Of a stretch of DNA of 64,000 bases, positions 8,214 to 17,496 are shown one piece after another. The position numbers and the translations under genes are program-made. The stretch is from [Flexibacter] sp. ATCC 35208 (lineage in GTDB: Bacteria > Bacteroidota > Bacteroidia > Chitinophagales > Chitinophagaceae), in NCBI RefSeq assembly GCF_001975825.1, contig NZ_MTKN01000001.1, forward strand, positions 339,016 to 403,015. Reading direction: 5' to 3'. The stretch's first letter is position 1, and each line of letters opens with the position of its first letter. The notes under the pieces are model-generated. The model did not search any database. It was not told where the DNA came from and was given only the letters and a program-made list of their open reading frames with translations.

Positions 8214-9414
8214 AGACAACAATCATTATTCGTCTGCTTACCACCGGTACGAAGCTATATTGGCTGCTGGCGCTATCTCTACTCTCACCTGCAATGCCGG
8301 CACTGCCTTTTCACAACTGCAGCAATTTTACGACACGCAATCCGACTGGCTCTTTGGCCACCTGGGATATGACCTCAAGAACGAAGTATTTCATGGAATG
8401 ACTTCCGGAAATGCCGACGGCTTACAATTGCCCGACCTGTTCTTTTTCAGGCCGGAAACTGTCTTATTGCTGAAAGGAAAGGAAGTCAGTATTGGAGGAT
8501 GGAACATGGATCAGGAGGCAGCAGCAACGATATTTGACGCCGTGCAGCACACTGAAGTGCACACGGTGACCAAGGCTGTGTCTAATACTGAGATTACGGC
8601 ACACATGGATCGTGAACAGTATATAAATTCAGTACGTGCCCTGCAGGAACATATCCATAGAGGAGATTGTTATGAAGTGAATTTTTGCAGAGAGAATTTT
8701 ATCCGCGATACAGATGCTGCACCCATTGAACTGTTCAAACGACTGAACCAACTTTCTCCCGCCCCATTTTCGGCTTATTATCACTTTGACGATCAATACC
8801 TGGTTTGCTCAAGTCCGGAGCGTTTTCTCCAGAAAAAAGGCCCTTTACTCATCTCTCAGCCTATCAAAGGCACCATTAAAAGAGATGGCGATGTGCTAAA
8901 AGATAAAGAGCGCAGACTGGAATTACTGCATAACAGCAAGGAACGGGCAGAAAATGTAATGGTGGTAGACCTGGTGCGGAATGACCTCTCGCATACTGCG
9001 CTGCAAGGTACTGTGCAGGTAGCAGAACTCTTTGGTATTTACTCATTTGCGCAGGTACACCACATGATATCGACGGTTACGGCTATGCCTGACCCGAACC
9101 TGCCACTCACGGAACCCATCAGACAGGCGTTCCCCATGGGCTCTATGACAGGAGCACCTAAAAAACGTGTACTGGAACTGATTGAGGAATATGAACAATC
9201 AAAGAGAGGATTGTACTCCGGTGCAGTGGGATATATTACCCCGGATGGGGATTTTGATTTCAATGTAGTGATCAGGAGTATCCTGTACAATGCAGGAAAC
9301 AGATACCTGTCCTTTCAGACAGGATCTGCCATAACTTATTATGCCAGTGCGGAACAGGAATGGGAAGAATGCCTGCTCAAAGCTGCTGCCATGAAAAAGA
9401 TTATTACCGCTTAA
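8173..9414 (+). CDS. pabB: Aminodeoxychorismate synthase component I
   Basis: A chorismate-binding enzyme of 413 residues that uses ammonia (normally from the PabA glutaminase) to make 4-amino-4-deoxychorismate for folate synthesis. PIKGT (230-234) with Lys232 is the PabB-type nucleophile motif; anthranilate synthases have PIAGT instead. GSMTGAPKKR, VMVVDLVRNDLS and the C-terminal FQTGSAITYYASAEQEWEE are typical of the family. The N-terminal domain is short but present (about 1-140). ATG 8173 is the only canonical start that keeps the conserved N-terminus, yet it lies in the arm of a strong hairpin. The pabB 3' end overlaps the oppositely oriented epimerase gene by 11 bp. No pabA or pabC is adjacent. 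Confidence 0.9.
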   Translation: MLNWGNQCNICCFLDNNHYSSAYHRYEAILAAGAISTLTCNAGTAFSQLQQFYDTQSDWLFGHLGYDLKNEVFHGMTSGNADGLQLPDLFFFRPETVLLLKGKEVSIGGWNMDQEAAATIFDAVQHTEVHTVTKAVSNTEITAHMDREQYINSVRALQEHIHRGDCYEVNFCRENFIRDTDAAPIELFKRLNQLSPAPFSAYYHFDDQYLVCSSPERFLQKKGPLLISQPIKGTIKRDGDVLKDKERRLELLHNSKERAENVMVVDLVRNDLSHTALQGTVQVAELFGIYSFAQVHHMISTVTAMPDPNLPLTEPIRQAFPMGSMTGAPKKRVLELIEEYEQSKRGLYSGAVGYITPDGDFDFNVVIRSILYNAGNRYLSFQTGSAITYYASAEQEWEECLLKAAAMKKIITA

Positions 9415-10324
9415 AGAAATTTTCCAATGCACTCCTGATATCAGGATAAGAGAAGACGAACCCTGTTCTCATGATCTTAGCTGCCGATACGCTCACACTT
9501 TTCAATACTTCCATACTCATTTCACCTAAAGCCAGTTTCAGGGCGAATGCAGGTACGTATACAGGGATAAAGCTTTTACCCCTGGACACTTGTGCCAGCG
9601 TCATTACGAGGTCTTTGTGCCTCACCGGATTAGGCGCCACAGCGTTATAGATACCTTGCAAATCGGGGTTCACAATACCGCTCAGGTATAACCTGACCAG
9701 GTCATGAATGTGAATCCAGGGTACCATTTGCTCTCCATTGCCGAGGATGGTGGCAAAACCTGCTTTGAGAGGTTTATAGAATTCCTTGAGTGCACCGCCT
9801 TCGGGGCTGAGTGCGATACCCGTGCGGAAGATGAGTACTTTTTTTTGCAGGGATTGCATTTTCAGTACGGCATTTTCCCAGGCTACGCAGGTAGTGCTCA
9901 GGTAATCGTCGATAGGAGGATCATTTTCGGTAAAGGGTTCACCACCTGTATACGGGCCATAGTAGCCGGTAGCAGAGGCACTGATCACTTTCTTTACCTT
10001 GTTTGGGGTGCGGGAGAGGGCATTGAAAAGTAGCTCTGCACTCTGGGTACGGCTGTCAAGGATCTCTTTTTTGCGGGCTGCAGTCCACCGTTTATCAGCT
10101 ACGTTAGCACCTGCCAGGTGAACGATGTAATCTGCCTGGGAAAGGGCAGTTTCATCAATAGTCTGACGTTGTACGTCCCAATGTGCATAGGTAACCAACC
10201 CGTTTTCTGCGGGGAGCGCTGTTTTTCTGCTCAGGATAATGACTTTATATCCAACTTCTGTAAGCAATCTGGTGAGTGCCCGGCCTACGAGGCCCGTTCC
10301 ACCTGTAATTAAGACCGTGTCCAT
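9404..10324 (-). CDS. TIGR01777-family NAD(P)-dependent epimerase/SDR protein (SDR39U1-like)
   Basis: A 306-residue extended-SDR protein. The Rossmann nucleotide-binding motif TGGTGLVG is at residues 7-14, and the sequence continues with DYIVHLAGANV, SASATGYYG (catalytic Tyr-like position) and RTGIALSPEGGALKEF, the pattern of the YfcH/SDR39U1 group. The substrate is unknown for the whole family. ATG at 10324 (minus strand) gives MDTVLITGG; the longer reading would need a TTG start at 10336. The gene converges on pabB with an 11-bp tail-to-tail overlap and no room for a terminator, so antisense transcription across both 3' ends is likely. Confidence 0.85.
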   Translation of the reverse strand: MDTVLITGGTGLVGRALTRLLTEVGYKVIILSRKTALPAENGLVTYAHWDVQRQTIDETALSQADYIVHLAGANVADKRWTAARKKEILDSRTQSAELLFNALSRTPNKVKKVISASATGYYGPYTGGEPFTENDPPIDDYLSTTCVAWENAVLKMQSLQKKVLIFRTGIALSPEGGALKEFYKPLKAGFATILGNGEQMVPWIHIHDLVRLYLSGIVNPDLQGIYNAVAPNPVRHKDLVMTLAQVSRGKSFIPVYVPAFALKLALGEMSMEVLKSVSVSAAKIMRTGFVFSYPDIRSALENFFKR

Positions 10325-10509
10325 AGTTAATTTCAAAAATACAGTTTATTTATATCAATTAAGGTGCCGGGTGCCGTTAATCACGGTTTTGGCGTTGGTA
10401 ATCCGTAATTCCTTATTTTAGTGTAACCGGTATGCAGGGGATACAATGAATTCCAGTCGTTTACCGTTAAATCTATATCCTAAAACTGCAATTTTTTAAA
10501 TAAATCAGC

Positions 10510-12024
10510 ATGCGCATATTATATCTCTATGCTTTACTGTTTTTGTGGAGTGGGGCGGTAATGGCTCAAAAGATCACTTATACGGAACCAGAAAAGGATG
10601 ATTACAAAAGCACCGAATTCGAAATTATCGGGCGTGTTTCAGGCAATATTCTGGTCTATAAGAGTGACAGGGGCGATTACGTAGTGTCTGTGTACGACAA
10701 TGCTATGCAACTCAAAGACAGGGTAAAGCTGGACTTTCTTCCTAAAAAACTGATCAGTGTCGACTTTATCAATTATGCCGACAAAGTTTATATGTTATAC
10801 CAGTTCCAGCGTAAAGACGCTGTGTACAGCTTCTGTGCTACTATGAACGGGGATGGGAAGTTTAACGACGCCCCGGTAATGGTCGATTCTACCCGCATTG
10901 GCTACTATGCCAAGGACAATAACAAGGTATATTCTGTAGAATATTCTGAAGACAAAAGCAAAATCCTGGTCTACAAAATCAACCAGGACAAAGAAAGCGA
11001 CAACGTATTTTACACCTTCCTGTACGATAGTGCGTTCCATTTTATGAACAACAGCAGGTTGTCGCTGCCCATGGAGTCAAAGAGAAGTTTCCTCAGCAAC
11101 TTCACCCTGACCAATGAAGGCGACCTCCTTTTCAATAAACTGGAACGGACGAATAACAGGGATTATATTGTAAGTGGTCATCTCGTTATCAAACGTGCAG
11201 CAGTGGATAGTTTTGAAACCGTGCCCATGGAACTGAAAACGACCCTGCTGGATGAAGTGAAGATGAAGATTGATAACAACACGCACAAAGCACTGGTCAC
11301 TTCTTTTTATTACAGGCAGAAACGGGGCAATGTGGAAGGTTTGTATGTAAGTAAGTACGACTACGCTGCCAAGACCCTGTTGTATGAAAAAGAAGTGGTG
11401 TTTGCACCGGAAATGAAAAGCAGGGCGAAGGGAGAATCTTCTACCAACGCTGCTTTCAATGATTACTTCATCAGAAAGATCATCAACACCAAAAATGGTG
11501 GATTCATTCTGACCGCAGAATCTTTCTATACAACCTCCCGGAACAACCAGCCATGGAACAGATGGAATTACATGTATGGTCCTTATGGTATGTATACGCC
11601 TTACTATTATTCTCCATATTCTCCATGGTATTACAACCCATGGTATAATAACTATAATATGGGGAACAGGTACCACTATGACAACATCGCTGTGATGTCA
11701 GTGGATGATGAGGGCAACCTGCTGTGGAGCAATATTATCGACAAGAGTCAGTTCGACGACGGGTCAGATTTAAACCTGTCTTACCTGATGGTGAATATCG
11801 GTAGTGAATTGCGCTTCCTGTACAATGAACTGAACAGAAGAGATTTTATGGTGACTGATAAAGGCGTTGAGCCGGATGGCACTACCTCAACCAAACCAAC
11901 CCTGAGAAATCTGGATAAAGGATTTACCTGGATGCCAAGGTATGGTAAGCAGATTAGTGGAAGGACGGTGTTGGTACCTTGTGTGTATAGAAGTTACATT
12001 TGTTTTGCTAAAGTAGATTTCTGA
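10510..12024 (+). CDS. Exported protein of unknown function with Tyr/Pro/Asn-rich insert
   Basis: I do not recognise a named family. Residues 1-19 are a signal peptide (ends VMA before Gln20), so the protein is periplasmic or surface-located. The body (504 residues) is rich in beta-strand-like repeats of the form 'value, then comparison' (for example GDYVVSVYDNAMQLKDRV, KVYSVEYSEDKSKILVYK), which suggests a beta-propeller-like fold. Residues about 350-388 are an unusual stretch dominated by Tyr, Pro, Asn, Trp and Met, probably an extended or sticky loop. The gene is monocistronic: the upstream neighbour is divergent and a terminator follows its stop. Confidence 0.7.
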   Translation: MRILYLYALLFLWSGAVMAQKITYTEPEKDDYKSTEFEIIGRVSGNILVYKSDRGDYVVSVYDNAMQLKDRVKLDFLPKKLISVDFINYADKVYMLYQFQRKDAVYSFCATMNGDGKFNDAPVMVDSTRIGYYAKDNNKVYSVEYSEDKSKILVYKINQDKESDNVFYTFLYDSAFHFMNNSRLSLPMESKRSFLSNFTLTNEGDLLFNKLERTNNRDYIVSGHLVIKRAAVDSFETVPMELKTTLLDEVKMKIDNNTHKALVTSFYYRQKRGNVEGLYVSKYDYAAKTLLYEKEVVFAPEMKSRAKGESSTNAAFNDYFIRKIINTKNGGFILTAESFYTTSRNNQPWNRWNYMYGPYGMYTPYYYSPYSPWYYNPWYNNYNMGNRYHYDNIAVMSVDDEGNLLWSNIIDKSQFDDGSDLNLSYLMVNIGSELRFLYNELNRRDFMVTDKGVEPDGTTSTKPTLRNLDKGFTWMPRYGKQISGRTVLVPCVYRSYICFAKVDF

Positions 12025-12049
12025 TATTTTGTAATTATAGTACAAAGAA

Positions 12050-12083
12050 TCCCCTTCTGTTTATTGACGGAAGGGGTTTTTTA
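12050..12083 (+). terminator. Rho-independent terminator after the exported protein gene
   Basis: CCCCTTC (12051-12057) pairs with GAAGGGG (12070-12076) around a 12-nt loop, followed by six T. It lies 26 bp after the stop. Confidence 0.85.
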
Positions 12084-12183
12084 TTGAGAAATTTTGTCAA
12101 ATACCTAAAAAAATACCTAAATAGCTATGAATTATTGATTTTTTTTTGTTTGTTTATAGTATCAACTACTTCTTTCAGCCAAA

Positions 12184-12309
12184 ATTGTCGATATTATTAA
12201 AAAAACAAATACATACAGTGAAGCTGATAGTATTGCCCTATTAATAAAGGACGATCAGGATGCGTACGAAGTTATATACAATGAATATTGGCCCCGGTTA
12301 TTTGCCTAT
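12184..12309 (+). other. Probable coding extension of the ECF sigma gene without a canonical in-frame start
   Basis: In the frame of the sigma gene this stretch encodes KTNTYSEADSIALLIKDDQ and then DAYEVIYNEYWPRLFAYV, the usual start of sigma-70 region 2. The frame is open back to TAG 12157-12159, but it has no ATG, GTG or TTG before GTG 12310. Three readings fit: initiation at a rare ATT (12184 is in frame); initiation at TTG 12185 in the next frame, then a -1 slip on the A7 run at 12199-12205, giving MSILLKK-TNTYSEAD; or a one-base sequence error in the A7 run. Confidence 0.65.
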
Positions 12310-12756
12310 GTGTACAACAGGTTGAAATCTAGGGAAGTGACCGAAGAGATTATTCAGGAAGTATTTTTTTCTCTCTGGAACCGCCGCGCAGAATTGACGC
12401 TCACCCATTCACTCAATGCTTATTTATTTACCGCCGTCAAATACCAGCTGTTTAATTATATGAAGGCGGACAAGGTACGGAGAGCTTATGCCAGCAGTTA
12501 TGCACAATTTGTGGGTGCCGACCATAGTAATGAACAATATATAGAATATACAGACCTGTTGAATGCCGTAGAAAAGGAAGTATCGCGCCTTCCTGAAAAA
12601 TGCCAGCAGGTATATCGCATGAGCCGGAATGAGCACCGGTCTATACAGGATATAGCCACTACCCTAAACATTTCGCACAAGACTGTGGAAAACCACCTGA
12701 CAAGGGCCTTGAAGCACCTGCGTATCGCCTTCAGGGAATATTTCTGGCTGTTATAA
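12310..12756 (+). CDS. ECF RNA polymerase sigma factor, FecI-like
   Basis: A sigma-70 family factor that should direct RNA polymerase to the SusC/SusD locus under control of the FecR-like protein encoded next. Visible are the rest of region 2 (EEIIQEVFFSLWNRR) and region 4 with the helix-turn-helix (LPEKCQQVYRMSRNEHRSIQDIATTLNISHKTVENHLTRALKHLR in short pieces across about residues 95-140). The first canonical in-frame start is GTG 12310, which would remove half of region 2. Coding similarity clearly runs up to about 12184, so the real protein is longer (see the separate entry on 12184-12309). FecR follows after 68 bp, matching the classic sigma/anti-sigma/TonB-receptor cascade in which the receptor STN domain signals through FecR. 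Confidence 0.85.
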   Translation: MYNRLKSREVTEEIIQEVFFSLWNRRAELTLTHSLNAYLFTAVKYQLFNYMKADKVRRAYASSYAQFVGADHSNEQYIEYTDLLNAVEKEVSRLPEKCQQVYRMSRNEHRSIQDIATTLNISHKTVENHLTRALKHLRIAFREYFWLL

Positions 12757-12824
12757 AAAATATTTTGATTGTCATTGGGTGTTTGCCCTCTCTCAGTTTA
12801 CTTACTATATAGAAAACAGGTTTG

Positions 12825-13745
12825 ATGAATAGTAAGGATTTCAAACATATTCTCGATCAATATACCGCCGGTCAGCCAAATGAGCAGCTGGAAGCATGGC
12901 TGGATGCAATGGAAGATAAAACGGCATTCGACAGTTTGTCGCCCGAAGAGTTGCAGGCTTCAAAAGATGCGACGTTCAGGCGATTGCAGCAACGTATTGA
13001 ACACAAACGACCTGTATTTTATTTATTCAAAGTTGCTGCTGCAGTGGCTTTACTGATTGTAGCAGGGTATATTTTCAAAACGACTTTGCTTAACCTGGTA
13101 GCACCACATCGTAAAACCTATGCTACCAGTGTGGAAGGAAAGATTACAAAACAGATCTTATCTGATGGCACTATTGTGTGGTTAAAAGGAGAAAGCAAAC
13201 TGGTGTTTCCTGTAAAATTTGGTGGCCCGGAAAGAGCGGTAACATTAGATGGAGAAGCCCTGTTTGAAGTAACGAAAGATGCCAATCATCCTTTCCTCAT
13301 TTATTGCGGATCGCTTACTACCAAAGTATTAGGGACAAGTTTTAATATAAAGAAAACCGGGCAGCAAGTAGCCATCTCTGTGCTCACCGGTGCTGTATCT
13401 CTCAATGGTGAAAACATATTAATTGAACATGAAAACGCCGTGTATTCAGAAGCACAGGCCACTGTGACGAAAGGTCACGCCACCAGAGAAGCAGTACATG
13501 AATTGACAAAAGGAACAGAATACGACATGGCATTCAATGATGCCAGCATGGAAGATGTGATTCAACGTATAGAAAAGAAATTTGAAATAGATATACAAAC
13601 CGGCGACACTGCTATCGCCAACAGTCTGTTCACAGCAGATTTGACAGACCAGTCTTTAAACACAACGATGGAGATGATTAGTCAGGCACTCAACCTGGAG
13701 GTGACAATCAAAGGGAAGACTGTAACAATGCAACCAAAAAAATAA
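12825..13745 (+). CDS. FecR-family anti-sigma factor
   Basis: An inner-membrane signal transducer of 306 residues. It has a cytoplasmic N-terminal part (about 1-62) that should hold the sigma factor and a single transmembrane helix at about 63-88 (FKVAAAVALLIVAGYIF). The periplasmic FecR domain follows (LSDGTIVWLKGESKLVFPVKF, then a DUF4974-like C-terminal part from about 232 with FNDASMEDVIQRIEKKFEIDI). ATG 12825 is preferred to TTG 12822, which is directly adjacent. It lies between the ECF sigma gene and susC. By precedent the STN domain of the SusC protein contacts the FecR periplasmic part when substrate is bound. Confidence 0.93.
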   Translation: MNSKDFKHILDQYTAGQPNEQLEAWLDAMEDKTAFDSLSPEELQASKDATFRRLQQRIEHKRPVFYLFKVAAAVALLIVAGYIFKTTLLNLVAPHRKTYATSVEGKITKQILSDGTIVWLKGESKLVFPVKFGGPERAVTLDGEALFEVTKDANHPFLIYCGSLTTKVLGTSFNIKKTGQQVAISVLTGAVSLNGENILIEHENAVYSEAQATVTKGHATREAVHELTKGTEYDMAFNDASMEDVIQRIEKKFEIDIQTGDTAIANSLFTADLTDQSLNTTMEMISQALNLEVTIKGKTVTMQPKK

Positions 13746-13949
13746 GTCGTCATGAACTATCAACCAGGATCAGGAAGTATCACACAAAAAAACAATTGCC
13801 TATGACAGTAGCTTCACTAATACTACAACTTCAACAGTACAGGATGTAATCCCTGTTTAAAAAAATGATGCCCCTGCATGCACTACGCACTGACGTGGTC
13901 AGGGAATGCTTTGCCTTAATCAACCAGAAATCTACAAAGTAATTCGTCT

Positions 13950-16900
13950 ATGAGTGTAAAAGCTTTTATCACCAGAGGCCTGCGGATGACGCTGCTCGTC
14001 TGTCTCTGCGGGAAGATGGTCTATGCCCAGAGTATTCTAAATAAAAAGATCTCGCTACAGGCGGATGATGTAAGTCTGCGCAATGTGCTCAGCCAGATCA
14101 AAAATAAAACTAATGTAAAATTTGTGTACAGCTCCAATCACATTGCCATGGACACGAAAGTAAGCGCCCGGGCAAAGGATGAGGAATTAGGTAGCGTACT
14201 CAATAAGGTATTGGGACAGCTGGATATTAAGTACGTAGTGAATGACGGTTTTATTATTTTAAAAGATCGCAGTGAACAAAATGTTATTCCCGCAACTCCA
14301 ATAATAGCAGCGGATACCGTCATCAGGGGAAAGGTGTTGAGTGAAAACGGCGAACCTTTTCCTGGTACTACCATTGTGGAAAAAGGAACCAACAACGGTG
14401 TCACTTCCGGCGGTGATGGCTCTTTCACACTGAAAGTAAAATCAGGGGCTATACTGGTAGTGACTGCTATCGGGTATCATGTGATGGAAATACCTGTGGG
14501 AGATGCCAGTACAATTCAACTGAAAGCAGCGGTAAAACAACTGCATGATGTAGTGGTAACCGCAGCCGGGATTGCCCGTCAAAAGAACAGCCTGGGGTAT
14601 TCAGTAAGTACTGTCTCTTCAGATAAGTTAGCACAGAAATCAGAACCTGATCCGGTGCGTGCCCTGCAAGGTAAAGTAGCAGGTGTGAATATTCAATCAG
14701 CAGGTGGTGTAGCGGGTGGTGGTACCAATATCACTATTCGTGGTAACTCTTCGCTGAATGGAAATAACCAGCCACTCTTTGTAGTAGATGGGGTGCCTTT
14801 TGATAACAGTACGTTTGCAAGTGTAGGTGCATCTACGGTAGGTGGTGTGGGGGTAACCAACCGCGCCTTTGACCTGGATCCGAATAATATACAAAGTATG
14901 ACAGTGCTGAAAGGTGCTGCTGCTGCTGCGTTGTATGGTTCGAGAGCTGCGAATGGTGCGATCATCATTACTACAAAAGCAGGTAAGAAGAAAACGCGCA
15001 AAGGAACAGAGATCACTTATAATGCCGGCTATTCTTTTGAACAGGTAGCTGGTTTACCAGAATATCAGACTAAATATGGTCAGGGTACTAATAATGATTA
15101 TCGTCAGGGGGTATATGCTTCCTGGGGACAACCTTTTGAAGGAGTGGAAAGCATGTTGCCTACCCGCTCTACTATTCCGCATCAGCTAACCAGGCAGTTT
15201 ACTTCGGCCGTGTTTCCTGAGTTTTATGAAGCAGATGGTACTACACCGATACAGGTGCCTTACCGTTCTTATGCGACACAAAATGCGAAGAACTTTTTCC
15301 GTACCGGGAATGTATTTGAGAATGCAATTTCTATTTCATCAGGTACAGAAAGAGGCAACTTTACAGCTGGTTTTTCTAACACTGATAACAAAGGGGTGGT
15401 GCCTGAAAATGAAATCAAACGTACCTCTGTGAATATCGGTGGTAATATCAAACTTGAAAATAAATTCTATGCAAGTGGTTCCATTAACTATGTAACCACC
15501 CGCCAGAAGACCCCGCCAGTAGGTGGTCTTACAGGGTCTATCATGTCAACACTGATGTATGTGCCTACAAGTTATGACCTCACCCGCTATCCCTATGAAA
15601 ACCCTATTGATGGTAGTAATGTGTATGATTATACAGGTGTGGATAACCCTTACTGGTCTGTAAAACACAGCCCGAATACCAGTGATGTAGACAGGTATTA
15701 TGGTAACCTGATTGTTGGTTTCGATCCGTTCACCTGGCTCAACGTTCAAAATACAATCGGTTTCAATGCGTATACTGATCGTAGAATGAGCGTGAGAGGG
15801 AAAGGTTCATCTTCTTACTCCGCAGGTAGTATCACTACTGATAATATCTACAGACAGGAACTGGATAACACCTTATTATTAACAGCCACTCATTCTGTAA
15901 CTTCCGATATATCTGTTCGTGCGATTTTGGGTAATAACGTGAACCAGCGTTTTACTGACAGGAAAGCATTTTATGGCGATAATATCATCGTGGCAGACCT
16001 CCATGATATTAACAATACCAGTTCCATCACAGGGGTACAACTTACGAATAACAGGAACCTGCTGAAGCAAAGGTATTATGCATTCTTCACGGATATCACC
16101 TTCGATTATAAGAACTATTTATCCCTGAATCTTGTAGGCCGTAACGATATCTCTTCTACGCTGCCTGCTAACAACCATAGTTACTTTTATGGTGGTGTGA
16201 ATGGATCACTGGTGTTCACGGAAGCTTTTCAGGTACCTAAAGATGTGTTGAACTTTGGTAAGGTAAGAGCCGGTTATACCCGTGTAGGTAACGAGGCTTC
16301 GCCTTATCAAACGGCCGCTTTCTACCAGATCAATGCCATTCTTGGTGGTGCATCCACTCCTTCAAATGTAGGTTTGCCATTCACACCTGCTGGTGGTAGT
16401 ACTTATAATATTGTAACACAGTCCAACCTGCTTACGAATGCGAACCTGAAGCCAGAGTTCATTACAGAACTGGAAGTGGGTACAGAGTTACAATTCTTCA
16501 ATAACCGCATTGGTATTGATTTCACATTCTACAACAAGCGTAGTACTTCACAGATCTTTGAAGTAACAGCTGCGCCATCTTCTGGTTATACCACGCAGAT
16601 CCTAAACCTGGGTGAGGCGACTAATAAGGGAGTGGAAATTGGATTCAATGCATCGCCGATCCAGAAGAAGAATGGTTTCAACTGGGATATCAATGCCAAC
16701 TTTACCCGTAACAGGAATATGATCAAAGACCTGGGTGGTTATGAGAAGTTCAGTTATGGTGGTACGAGTGGTACAAGCAGTGTGCACATAGTAGGTAATC
16801 CATATGGTTTGATACAGGGTACAGCTTATGCACGTGATGATGAGAACAATATACTGATAGATCCTAGTACAGGTAAACCATTGGTATCTGGTGCACTGAA

Positions 16901-17492
16901 AGCTATTGGTAATCCGAATCCTGATTTCATCGTGGGGATTACGAACACCTTCCGCTTTAAAAACATCTCGCTGAATATTCAGTTCGACTGGAAACAGGGA
17001 GGACAGATGTACTCCAATACGGTGGGTCAGATGATGTCGCGTGGTGTGACACGTGATACAGAGAAGCGTGAATTCCAGCTAGTATCACCAGGGGTACTGG
17101 GTGATGCAAATACCCTCACCGCCCTGCGGGATGAGAATGGGAATAAGATCAAAAACAATGTGGCCATGTCTTACGAAGACCACTTCTTTAACGGTGGTAT
17201 GGGGCCTGGTGGTGTGATGGAAGGTTCCATCTTTGATGCGACGGTGTTCAGATTAAGAGAAATAGGGCTTGCATATGAACTGCCTAAGAGCTTCCTGGGT
17301 AAAACACCTTTCGGCTCTGCCAGCATTTCAGTAACAGGTCGTAACCTGTGGTACAATGCGCCTAACTTCCCTAAGTACAGCAATTTCGATCCTGAGGTAA
17401 GTTCTTTGGGTGTAGGTAACTCACAGGGGTATGATAACCTCTCAGTTCCTACTACTAAAAGATTTGGTGTCAATTTAAGGTGCTCATTCTAA
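13950..17492 (+). CDS. SusC/RagA-family TonB-dependent outer-membrane transporter with STN signalling domain
   Basis: An 1180-residue outer-membrane receptor. In order it has: signal peptide (about 1-27), STN domain (about 32-105) for signalling to FecR, carboxypeptidase-regulatory-like beta domain (about 124-192), plug domain (about 210-345, with KVAGVNIQSAGG and the SusC-type GNNQPLFVVDGVPFD) and a 22-strand barrel ending in Phe. The STN domain makes it the input of the sigma/anti-sigma pair upstream. The SusD-like lipoprotein gene starts 4 bp after it. In Bacteroidota such pairs import glycans or, like RagAB, oligopeptides. The four exported peptidases downstream argue for peptides here. 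The 204 bp before the gene show no clear primary-sigma promoter, consistent with use of the ECF sigma. Confidence 0.96.
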   Translation: MSVKAFITRGLRMTLLVCLCGKMVYAQSILNKKISLQADDVSLRNVLSQIKNKTNVKFVYSSNHIAMDTKVSARAKDEELGSVLNKVLGQLDIKYVVNDGFIILKDRSEQNVIPATPIIAADTVIRGKVLSENGEPFPGTTIVEKGTNNGVTSGGDGSFTLKVKSGAILVVTAIGYHVMEIPVGDASTIQLKAAVKQLHDVVVTAAGIARQKNSLGYSVSTVSSDKLAQKSEPDPVRALQGKVAGVNIQSAGGVAGGGTNITIRGNSSLNGNNQPLFVVDGVPFDNSTFASVGASTVGGVGVTNRAFDLDPNNIQSMTVLKGAAAAALYGSRAANGAIIITTKAGKKKTRKGTEITYNAGYSFEQVAGLPEYQTKYGQGTNNDYRQGVYASWGQPFEGVESMLPTRSTIPHQLTRQFTSAVFPEFYEADGTTPIQVPYRSYATQNAKNFFRTGNVFENAISISSGTERGNFTAGFSNTDNKGVVPENEIKRTSVNIGGNIKLENKFYASGSINYVTTRQKTPPVGGLTGSIMSTLMYVPTSYDLTRYPYENPIDGSNVYDYTGVDNPYWSVKHSPNTSDVDRYYGNLIVGFDPFTWLNVQNTIGFNAYTDRRMSVRGKGSSSYSAGSITTDNIYRQELDNTLLLTATHSVTSDISVRAILGNNVNQRFTDRKAFYGDNIIVADLHDINNTSSITGVQLTNNRNLLKQRYYAFFTDITFDYKNYLSLNLVGRNDISSTLPANNHSYFYGGVNGSLVFTEAFQVPKDVLNFGKVRAGYTRVGNEASPYQTAAFYQINAILGGASTPSNVGLPFTPAGGSTYNIVTQSNLLTNANLKPEFITELEVGTELQFFNNRIGIDFTFYNKRSTSQIFEVTAAPSSGYTTQILNLGEATNKGVEIGFNASPIQKKNGFNWDINANFTRNRNMIKDLGGYEKFSYGGTSGTSSVHIVGNPYGLIQGTAYARDDENNILIDPSTGKPLVSGALKAIGNPNPDFIVGITNTFRFKNISLNIQFDWKQGGQMYSNTVGQMMSRGVTRDTEKREFQLVSPGVLGDANTLTALRDENGNKIKNNVAMSYEDHFFNGGMGPGGVMEGSIFDATVFRLREIGLAYELPKSFLGKTPFGSASISVTGRNLWYNAPNFPKYSNFDPEVSSLGVGNSQGYDNLSVPTTKRFGVNLRCSF

Positions 17493-17496
17493 TTGT

